From the NCBI RefSeq assembly GCF_024868665.1, contig NC_079900.1, forward strand, positions 24,511,893-24,575,892: DNA of 64,000 bases. The letters run 5' to 3'. Of this stretch, positions 55,399-64,000 are shown piece after piece. Below the pieces are notes generated by a model, which saw only the letters and a list, made by a program, of their open reading frames with translations, ran no database searches and had not been told where the DNA came from. The DNA is from Triplophysa rosa (Eukaryota; Chordata; Actinopteri; Cypriniformes; Nemacheilidae). The first letter of the stretch is position 1. Each line of letters opens with the position of its first letter. A program made the position numbers and the translations under genes.

Positions 55399-55533
55399 TG
55401 CATCCAGGACCTGCCGTTCGCTGAGCCTGGTGTCAATAACAGTTGTTATTTCAGTAACAAGGGCGTTTTCAGGTCTGACACTCGCTTGAATACGATTACC
55501 TATTATTGTGGTCCTAGTACACTGCACCTTTAA

Positions 55534-56957
55534 AGTCTTAATACATGTGATGGTTACAGGGCTGCTTAATATATGTGATGGTTGGTGTGCGCGAGAGAGT
55601 CCTCCGACACATTAAAGCATTAAATTTTTTAATTCATCTTGCTGGGTTTTTATGGTGCCTGCTAGCGGTTGCCTGTCATGCGTTTTCTCCCGGTAATTTG
55701 TTATGCCATTTAAGTCCTGTTTAATAACGCCTAATACTGTTTCTCTGGCTGAGCTGACATGAAAAGCTGTCCTGTTGTGAGGTTTATAGGTAGCTTAACA
55801 GCAATTAAGCTTGTCATTGTGTAGTTTGAGTACACTTACTGGATAAATCGGATGAATCCATCAAAAGTTTAGCTGCTCCGTGGAATCAATCATCTGAAGT
55901 CTTACGGGTTTACGGGAGTAAGCGTTGCTTAGATACAGAGCTATGTATATTCTCTCCGCTTGATGCTAATATTCTCTCAGCTTGATGTTAATAATAATAA
56001 CTTCACGCTTTTCTATTGCAGTCTTTGCTATTTTAAGTGCTATTCCGTATACAGCATAAATGAAAAAAGTACAGCATACTGTAGATGTGAAGTCTGCATG
56101 AGAGGTTGGACTCTTCAGTCTTCATGAAATTATGAATGTATGCTGTATGGACATTGAGAGAAATGGGTCTCATTTTTGAATCTGTAATTAACATGTTTTT
56201 TAAATGTCTGTTTGCCGAATGGTTTCCAGACGATTTGCTCTTTTACAGACGATTGCAATACACATTTCATATTGTAGTCATATCTGCTCCAGGTTGTGTC
56301 ATAATGGGTTTTCGAGCATTAACCGTGCCTCTGACATTTCCCATCACACGTTTATGCTGAGCACTCGGGAAAAGAAAAGTTCTTGCAGTTGTATTCTTTC
56401 AACTTGTTCTCATCTGGGAGGGAAACAGCTTGTGAAATCTGCTGATATTCATCATCAATATGGTTTCACACACGGGGGGCATGGAGACGTCTGTGAAGGC
56501 ATTTGATTTATCCATAAAAGAAGATTTGATGGATGTTTTTGTGTTATATTGTGGAGAAACTTTGTGATGTGCATTTTCATCTAGTTCTGATGTTGGTTTA
56601 TTCGGTGCTAATAAAGTTGCAAAGTTTCAAAGATCTTTAAAGTCTTGTCGTTGAGAGTGCTATAATACCATAGTAAAACAATAAAAAAAACTCACAAAGA
56701 TTGGTTTAGGTATAACTTCATAATGAGTCTTTTATGAGAAAAAAGTTTTAACTTTCAAGAATGAAGCTGTGGCCAAGGGCGGTGGTGGGCTAGCAGGGCT
56801 TAAAATGTAATACTGAAATATCTATGAAATTCAGCAGCCTTGTGTTTTATCTATTAAAAAACACAACTTAGTCAGTAACCTTGAAACATACATTTTTGTT
56901 TTCTTTGTACATGGATGTCTCTGGTATGGAAACTTAAGTTGCTATGCAGTAAAAATA
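55534..56957. other. No recognisable feature
   Basis: This is AT-rich sequence with short motif-free frames (56136-56360, 56204-56506). Confidence 0.45.
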
Positions 56958-57044
56958 AGTAGTATAAATGCGGGTCATAGTGTCAAAATGATTGATGGTG
57001 ACCTTTGACCTTTGCGGGGTGGTTGAATTACTTCCGGACCACCC

Positions 57045-57170
57045 ACGTAGTGAGGGACCGCCCACATCGCGTTGACCTTTTGACCGTATCCGCCCACATC
57101 GCGTTGACCTTTTGACCATATCCGCCCTCGTAGTGAGGGACCGCCCACGTTGCGTTGAACTTTTGACCAT
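57045..57170. repeat. Subterminal tandem repeats, left arm
   Basis: Three to four copies of GCGTTGACCTTTTGACC alternate with CGCCCACATC and GTAGTGAGGGACCGCCCAC. The same set occurs inverted at about 57940-58065. By analogy with other transposons these could be transposase-binding sites. Confidence 0.8.
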
Positions 57171-57362
57171 GCCCTCACATCCCATTTTTCCGGGGCATGT
57201 TTTAGGGCATGTTTTAGGATGTATTGCTACATATCTTTAGCATGAATGAAAATATGTAATTTAAAGGAGATGATGAGATCATTATTAATACGCAATCATT
57301 GGTTATTTAAACAGCGTTTAAAAATAATAATGAATAAGACAACAACTACACAAACACTGTTT

Positions 57363-57462
57363 NNNNNNNNNNNNNNNNNNNNNNNNNNNNNNNNNNNNNN
57401 NNNNNNNNNNNNNNNNNNNNNNNNNNNNNNNNNNNNNNNNNNNNNNNNNNNNNNNNNNNNNN
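57363..57462. other. Assembly gap (100 N)
   Basis: A run of exactly 100 Ns, the conventional size for a gap of unknown length. The true centre of the foldback element may be longer. Confidence 0.99.
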
Positions 57463-57612
57463 AACGTCCGACGCTGTCACCTACAGGTCGAAAACAAGTT
57501 GAAATACACCCGGTTACAATCCTCCTCTTTCAAAACAAATTTACGAGCCTTGGTGCGGACACCTCTCACTGGAATGTTATAGACTGGGTGAAAACTCTGA
57601 AAAACATCAGGT
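57463..57612 (+). CDS. Exon-like frame in the foldback core (unknown)
   Basis: A 49-codon frame runs out of the gap (RPTLSPTGRKQVEIHPV ... WVKTLKNIR). It ends at CAG|GTAATC, a possible splice donor, with the stop immediately after it. I do not recognise the protein. It is the only candidate coding sequence within the element, and it is cut by the gap, so its start is unseen. Confidence 0.35.
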
Positions 57613-58351
57613 AATCTGCATGGCCTCTCAGCCTATCCTCTCTCATATATTGAATACATTGTATAATTACTTATTTACTTCTTTACTTATTTAATAGATG
57701 CTTTATTTATTAATTTAATCACACGATTATTCATTTAAACCTGTTTGTTTATTCAAACAGTGTTTGTGTAGTTGTTGTCTTATTCATTATTATTTTTAAA
57801 CGCTGTTTAAATAACCAATGATTGCGTATTAATAATGATCTCATCATCTCCTTTAAATTACATATTTTCAATTCATTTCATTCAATACATCCTAAAACAT
57901 GCCCTAAAACATGCCCAGGAAAAATGGGATGTGAGGGCACGGTCAAAAGTTCAACGCGACGTGGGCGGTCCCTCACTACGGGGGCGGATACGGTCAAAAG
58001 GTCAATGCGATGTGGGCGGATACGGTCAAAAGGTCAACGCGATGTGGGCGGTCCCTCACTACGTGGGTGGTCCGGAAGTAATTCAAACCCCCCCGCAAAG
58101 GTCAAAGGTCACCATCAATCATTTTGACACTATGACCCGCATATATACTACTAAAATATAACCCACCACTGTATCTCTCAAAGAGATGCATCAGTTCTAC
58201 AACACTTTTATGGTGGTATTTATTTATTGTTTTAAATATATTTTATTTAATATTCATAATGAAACTTAATAGTGCCCAGGATACTCAAAATTAAACCTTA
58301 TGATTGGATTTTTTTTACTAAATTATCTGCTGCCATCTATGGCAGAAAGAT

Positions 58352-59402
58352 ACGGAGCCCCTTTAGGGACATGGTGGTTGAAAAAAAGATTTTTCATTTG
58401 CTCGCAAAACTTTTGCGTTCCCCGAGAAACATTGCGTTCCCTCGCAAAACTTTTGCATTCTCTCGCAAACATATTTGCGTCATCTCGCAAAACCTTCTGT
58501 GAGTTCAGACAAACAAGTCCTGTTGTCCCGCTCCTTACATTAACAATGAAGCGATTCATAGTAGATTCCCAGACCAAAATCGTGTGTGCTACACGTTGTA
58601 ATAACACAAATAACACATAATTCTTTAGACAAGGATCTACAACTTAGTCTTCCTCAAGATGATCTTATAATCTTATAATATAAATTGATCTCTATATGAG
58701 TAGGGGACATGAACAAGTCTGATGGGACCGTCTGCAAAGTGACAGCAAACCTGAAAAGCTTAACTACAAAAATTGTCATTTACTTCAATGTTACACACTG
58801 TAGTGTCACCAAATTCAGTATACACATCAATGTTACTCTCCTGCTGAATTGAAGCTGAATTTCGTTACACTACTGTATTTAACATTAAAGTTAATTACTA
58901 TTTTTGCATAGTAATAGCTTTCCTGTAGCTCAGTGGTAAGAGCATGGCGCTAACAATACCAAGGTCGTGGGTTCGATCCCAGGGGATTGCACATACTTGG
59001 AAACAAAAATGTATAGGATATAAAAGCGTCTGCGTAAATGTATTAGTAGCCTATGCTTTTCGGATGTTGCACTTTACAGACGGTCCCTTGTAGCTCGTAG
59101 TTTACATTACATGCAATGCGGTGTAATTTTTGTTATAACAATGTTTAGCTCACAAGTTATTGGTCTGGGAATGTACTGTATATAATGCACTTCATTGTTA
59201 ATGTACGGAGTGGGACATTAAGTGTATGTCCGAACTTGCATAAACACAAAGTTTTGTGAGATTATGCAAATATGTTTGCAATGGAACGCAATGTTTCTCA
59301 GGGAAACGTAAAACTTTTGCGAGATAACGCAAACGCTTCGAAAAATATCTTTCTCTTCCCTCTCATATTTTTTTCACCACCATGTCCCTTAAAGGGACCC
59401 GT
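58352..59402. mobile_element. TIR element with 8-bp TSD and repeated TTTGCG motifs
   Basis: The ends ACGGAGCCCCTTTAGGGACA and TGTCCCTTAAAGGGACCCGT are inverted, and the similarity continues for about 150 bp. AGAAAGAT flanks both sides exactly (58344-58351 and 59403-59410), an 8-bp target duplication. Each arm has about six spaced TTTTGCG or CTCGCAAA motifs, for example CTCGCAAAACTTTTGCG twice at the left. No transposase is present. A SINE has inserted in the middle. Confidence 0.88.
58917..59045 (+). repeat. tRNA-derived SINE
   Basis: The head has an A box (TAGCTCAGTGG, 58926-58936) and a B box (GGTTCGATCCC, 58970-58980). The tail TATAAAAGCGTCTGCGTAAAT matches the tail at 42852. The anticodon arm no longer pairs (GGCGCTAACAATACC), so it is not a functional tRNA. 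The head resembles tRNA-Ala. Confidence 0.82.
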
Positions 59403-59410
59403 AGAAAGAT

Positions 59411-60349
59411 CTACTTGTGCTGCGAATGAGTCACATAGTGGAATGAAAAATTTAATATTGGGCCTTTTGTATCAAAACATACAGTGTAGTATACTAAAAC
59501 ATATGTATATACAGCATAATAAAAACATATGTACATATATACTGTAAAGTACAATTTGATTCAAAAGTATGAGACCAAACATAAAATGATAAAACAATTG
59601 ATTTTGCTGCAGATACTCCACTGTTTCAGGATTTTAATATAAGCACATTTGTGGGATGGCTTGTTAACTATTAACAGTCAGGTTTTATTGTTTACACTGA
59701 AGGTTCTGGAATCCTATAACATGGATCATGAGGTTGTGCACATCTTGTGGAGTCAATTCCAACTGGAGCATGTGCTCTCAATGTACAGGTACTCAACCAG
59801 AATGAGCCTTCCGCCGTCGCCGTCTCCGCGGCGGTACTTTTTTAATTTGTGTTGACTCTTGTTTACCGCTGAGTGGCAGTCTATTCACAGATCTTCACTC
59901 AGTGACGCGTCAAACTCATTGCCTCACTCAGCAGACGGGCAAGAGTTAAGACATTTAGGCGTAAAAGACTGTCTAAAATATTAAAGTTACAACAACTTAA
60001 ATCCACAGGCACTAATAATTATATTTAATACTAAATTTACTCAATGCATTCAATCAATGCTTTATTCGGTTTGAATCATTTTCAGTATATAAGGAGTGTT
60101 TTCATTTAATGCTGGGTTGCATGCAGAGCTTTAATGTTTGTATTCGCTCTGTGTTTTGTGCAAATTGAGAATCAGAGTGCCTGTGCAAAACTCTGCGCGT
60201 GTTTGCTCGTGTGTATTGCGATGCACGTCATTCATAAAAAAAATGGCAAAACCCAACTCTAACATGATTTAGCTTTATTTTCTTTAAAACCGAATGTGCT
60301 CTATAATATCGTTGGGTTATCAGCATCCCCTATATGGAATAAATACCAC
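59411..60349. other. No recognisable feature
   Basis: The frame at 59649-59855 has no motif. A short GC-rich segment (CCGCCGTCGCCGTCTCCGCG) lies at about 59810. Confidence 0.4.
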
Positions 60350-60355
60350 TGCAAA

Positions 60356-61689
60356 TCAAGGCCGGCTCCAGGCATGGGCAGGGGTGGGCTGAGCCCACCT
60401 AAACGTCTGTCTTGTCCACCCAATGAGAATAAAAAACAACACCAAAAATTGCAGTATTTTCTATTGGTTGAAAGCAACGTCACTCTTCACTTACAGAGCG
60501 GCTTTAGTTTGTAACAGAGATGCTGCTGGAAGCAAAATAATGTGCAAAGGAATTTTAGGCGAACTGCACGCTTGCTTTGAGTTTATTATAAACAGCATGT
60601 AAAATTAATTGTGCAGTAAAATCAGATTCATTTATTATAACGGGAGTTTTTGCAGTCTTATTTTGTGAAGGAGAAAGACGCGTCACGCGAGTGGTAACAT
60701 TTTAGCAAACAGCTATTATTTGCTTGCAATATTTAGGCTAGATTTTAACTTATCGACCGTCAGGAATGACTGAAAGATGCATCTCAAACACCCCAATTCA
60801 TAGTGAAGGTGGTAGCGAAACACTATGCAAACGAATTTAGTTTAGGCGCACTGCGCGCTCACGGACCTCGTATACAACAGCAGATATGATGTAAAGTTCA
60901 CTGTGCACTGCAGTGTAATCAGATTCATTGATTAAAAAGGGAGTTTTTTTGCGAAATTAAACAGAAGTCAGTGATTGTTCAGTGATGGGGAATGTTCTTT
61001 AGCCCGCTTTCTTTATAGGCTTCTATTTATTTTACAGAACAGCTTTATTAATGCGTAAAACATCAATAAAATCAAACGCACACAACTACTATATAAAGGG
61101 CAACAATGAACAATAATTATTTTTGTTTTAATCTTGCAGTCTTCTGTAATGAATGTCTGTCTGTTTTATATATGTATAACATCATAAATCATTTAAATCT
61201 TGCATGTATTGAAGTCATATAATGCAGTGTTTGTTGAAAGTCACCCAACAGCAATATGAAAGACTGAGAGCATGATAATAAACTCGTTTTAAAAAAGCAG
61301 GGTTATTTCATAAATCATCTTTTTAACTTCTTTATACTTTCTTATACATGTAGGCCTACAAACATTAGTTTTGTGTTGTTTAAAACTAAATATGAACTTG
61401 TTTTTTCTTGTTGTTGTTTTTTTGCGATATTTCAGTTTTCTCCAGTTCTTTTTCGGCAAATAAATGAAAATAAAAACAACATTTTTATATGAAATTTGAG
61501 GGAAATTTTGTCAGACGTTCACAGAAATAAACAAAAACGATAATTTTACTAAAACACATTCTTATCTTATCAGAAAAAAATGAAAAAAAAAATGTTTCAA
61601 TGGTTTCTTAATTGTTTTCTGGTTGGGGTATATGCCCAACCAGGATACCTGCTAGCCCACCCTTCTGCACCTGCAGGAACCGGGCCTGA
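60356..61689. mobile_element. Non-autonomous TIR element with TCAAGGCCGG ends
   Basis: The left TCAAGGCCGGCTCC and right GGAACCGGGCCTGA are imperfect inverted repeats. The inner GGGTGGGCTGAGCCCACC and AGCCCACCCTTCTG also relate the two ends. TGCAAA occurs on both flanks (60350-60355 and 61690-61695). The interior is AT-rich with no coding frame. Confidence 0.65.
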
Positions 61690-61695
61690 TGCAAA

Positions 61696-63546
61696 CACAG
61701 CTGGGTTTCTCCGATGTTAACCCAGGATTAAGTTATAAACATTCACAGCCATTCAGGCTACATTCACATAAATTGGGGATATGTTGTCATAAATCAAGAA
61801 ATGTCTCTGCTGTAGGCTTTTCATAATGTCAGGCTTTTTAAAGTTATTTTAAATGTGGCAGCCACAGCAAGTGCTCGTTGAGAGACAAACCCCGTTCACA
61901 TATTGTATTGTCCTAAAAGCGTGGTCTGTCAAAACATATCAAAACATTAAAAATGAAACTGTTGATCCAGTTTACCAAATGAAAGCATGTTGTGAAATAT
62001 ATGCATTAAACAGGACGTGATGAGAACTTTGGATAGCACCGGAACCGCGGGTTACATAAACATTGAAGAAACTTTCTTGCTTTGTTTGACGCCTTATACT
62101 TCTTATCATTCGTTTCACGCCTCATACTTATCATTCGTTTCAGCAACTACTTTTTTACCATTAGAAAGTTAAAACTGATCATATTATTAAATCGACCAAG
62201 CAAAATGAGGTCAGTGCGGTGCGAGGCAAGATACTTATGACTTTAGCCGGTTTCTTTCTTTGTGAATATTTTTCGCATCGTCAGCCAAATATCAGAAACG
62301 GTCTATTTGTTTTGTAGCTCAACTTCTGACAAGTTCAACATCTTATTTGGAATACATTTTAAAACTGCTACGTGCCGAAATAATTTGGTTCTTGAATGAC
62401 TTGCAAGGCTCAATGTGAGAAGGCGCTTTCTTAATCAACCCAGTCTCATGAAGCAACATTTAAAAGGGTATTTCTAGCGCAGATTAAGTTTAGGATCCTG
62501 CACTTTAAATGCCTTTTAATATTCAACTCTTTGTTACTGCTCACACAACCTCCATCAACCCCCACCTCCTACTGCAGGAAGAAATCACCCTATAACACTT
62601 CAGCGAACATTCAAAAGAAGTGTCTATATTGAGAAGTTGCATATTTAAGAATAGATTGAAATGTAAACAGGGATTTTTTACCTTAATTATTTTATAAAGT
62701 GCTGTATTGATAAAGAAGATATGAAAACATTTAATTGTTTGTCATTTAAACAAGAGGTCATTACGGTGTTTTAATATGTAAAATGTAATATTAAAATAAT
62801 TGAATAGCCTATGTAACGTAAATTAGGAGGAGCATTATGATTATAAAAAGCATATTTTGGCGAAGATGTTTCGTTTATGTTTGGAGTTAAGTTTCTTATC
62901 AGTGTTACGGCGTCTTATGCTGAAACGGTCTATAAACTGCATATTTTGGCCAATATTATGTTTTTTCGTTCGCGTCTTCACACGGGCCTCTGTTCTAGCT
63001 CATTAATAATAATTTATGTTACATTTCGCCTTGTGCAGTTTACTTTCTCCGGTCCGCGTTCATTTATAATTATAAAAATAGTGATATTGTGTCACATTCG
63101 CCCTCACGTATTGGCTAAAAGACAGTGTGTAGGCCTTCTGTTGTCTGTTGACTGTTTAATGTTATTATAAAATGTAATATTGAACTTCATTGCGTTTGCG
63201 ATGTGGTGGAAATGAGATTATCCTTAAATAAAGACACATTTATTATTAAAGCTTACCCGCGAATAGGGACGTATTAAACTGTGGTTATGGAACTTTTTAA
63301 AAACAATCAAATGGTTCAACAGTTTGCTCGTATAAGGACAGAGAAGACAGTGCATGGCTATTTTTTCATGGTTAAATTTATAATTTTATTATAATAGTGT
63401 GTTCTTATAACTATCAGGCATAGTCGCTTTAGACTGGCAGAAAATCATGTGATCATAACACGTTTGTTCTAATGATTTTTGTTCTAATGATTTAATGATT
63501 ACTTTACTATGTCCTGCATTTCGCCCAATTACTCTTGTTTTAACTC
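61696..63546. other. Mostly unassigned AT-rich stretch
   Basis: CAACCCAGTCTCATGAAGC at 62437 is the left end of the MITE family seen complete at 25388; its right end was not found. Frame 62877-63170 has no motif. Confidence 0.45.
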
Positions 63547-63777
63547 TTGTTTTAATCTTTAATGTGTTGCCTCCTGGCATGCAATAATGAATTTATCACA
63601 TTGAATTTCACTGTTTCAGTACATGTGGTAAGTACTGAAAGCGCAAACTCTCCCTTTGCGCCTCCTGGCGGAGATTTCGCGATTTCACATGTAAATGTTT
63701 TTTTTTAACTGCCGCCCTTCCCCAACGGCGGCACTCAACGCGGTGGTAGAGAGCATTCTGGTTGACTACCTATTGTA
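63547..63777. repeat. Dispersed ~200-bp repeat, copy B
   Basis: This is the direct-orientation relative of 15637-15835. Copy B has two short insertions (about 63623-63640 and 63727-63745) relative to copy A. Confidence 0.75.
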
Positions 63778-64000
63778 ATGTATCATTATGTTATGCTGAT
63801 AATAAAATTTGCAATTAGAAATTTATTACACAATTATTACTTATGGGCTAGGACCAGCTGTGGAGCATCATTGCTAAAAATGGCATCACGCAGCACTCAA
63901 GAACAATGTACTTTTGTCCTTAGCATGCACTCAAAGGTTTTAAAGAGGACGTTCTTAAAGTCTTTCTCAAAAATGAATGAAAATCAGATCAGAGTCTTCT

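Larger units (their letters stand above)
53604..55533 (-). mobile_element. TTAAAGGTGCA element with THAP exon
   Basis: TTAAAGGTGCA at 53604 is inverted at the right as TGCACCTTTAA (55523-55533). Ends of this kind belong to a common fish element group, although 11 bp is short and the pairing could be chance. Inside are a THAP-coding frame (minus) and, upstream of it, a nested 678-bp TIR element. Confidence 0.55.
56958..58152. mobile_element. Foldback element with ~400-bp inverted arms
   Basis: The left arm 56958-57362 and right arm 57755-58152 are inverted copies along their whole length, differing by scattered substitutions and small indels. The outer tip is AGTAGTATA ... GCGGGTCATAGTG. Each arm has subterminal tandem units of about 32 bp (CGCCCACATCGCGTTGACC and TTTTGACC). 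A 6-bp AAAATA flanks both tips and may be the target duplication. The centre holds a 100-N gap and an exon-like frame. Confidence 0.9.

Noticed and set aside
57822..58161. Two open frames in the right foldback arm
   Set aside because: They translate the inverted subterminal repeats, and the same happens on the opposite strand in the left arm.
58917..58990. Possible tRNA gene
   Set aside because: A and B boxes are present, but the anticodon stem does not pair and a SINE tail follows.

Overview
This 64 kb window looks like repeat-rich, non-genic DNA from a teleost fish, most likely a cyprinid. The evidence is the repeat content: Angel-type MITEs, decayed Tc1, hAT elements, fish-type DIRS retrotransposons with a YLDD reverse transcriptase, L2-like and Rex1-like LINEs, a tRNA-headed SINE tail, and long CA, CT and GAAA microsatellites. 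I recognise no host protein-coding exon and no functional RNA gene. Nearly every credible reading frame belongs to a transposable element. The species call is an inference; the repeat calls rest on motifs, terminal repeats and target-site duplications (TSDs) read directly.

Layout. 0-5 kb: a 78-bp direct repeat pair, an L2 reverse transcriptase scrap (minus), MITE ends, and a Tc1/mariner-like DD35E transposase exon at 4.2-4.9 kb. 5-10.4 kb: an LTR-like sequence, a MITE end, and an L2-like LINE (minus) that keeps its esterase ORF1 and endonuclease but lacks the reverse transcriptase. 10.8-15.4 kb: DIRS copy 1 (plus strand), abutting half a Tc1. 15.6-22 kb: hairpin MITEs, a solo LTR with a perfect 5-bp TSD, and Angel. 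22.8-24.7 kb: a MITE interrupted by a transposon that carries five 139-bp tandem repeats. 24.7-29.2 kb: a nest in which a Tc1 holds a hAT, which in turn holds a MITE and a Rex1-like LINE. 31.6-32.5 kb: a TTAAAGC element with an exon. 32.9-34.1 kb: a miniature LTR retrotransposon. 34.2-39.8 kb: DIRS copy 2 (minus strand). 40.8-45.7 kb: MITEs, a hAT with a nested MITE, and a second TTAAAGC element with a related exon. 45.7-53 kb: mostly unassigned sequence with two MITEs. 53.6-55.5 kb: an element with a THAP zinc-finger exon. 57-59.4 kb: a long inverted-repeat (foldback) element around an assembly gap, then an element with 8-bp TSDs and repeated TTTGCG motifs. 60.4-61.7 kb: one more TIR element.

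How the parts relate. The two DIRS copies are close relatives in opposite orientation with complementary damage. Copy 2 keeps the terminal repeats, the internal complementary region (an exact match to the circle junction) and RNase H, but its recombinase tyrosine codon is broken. Copy 1 has lost the internal complementary region, RNase H and the recombinase core. Neither can be autonomous as read. The most unusual signals are (1) two distinct TTAAAGC-ended elements that each carry a short ATG-to-splice-donor exon with a shared A-[FY]-x2-W-R-E-L-[KR] motif, (2) the ~400-bp-arm foldback element with an exon-like core, and (3) the complete TRIM-like LTR element with a clear primer-binding site.
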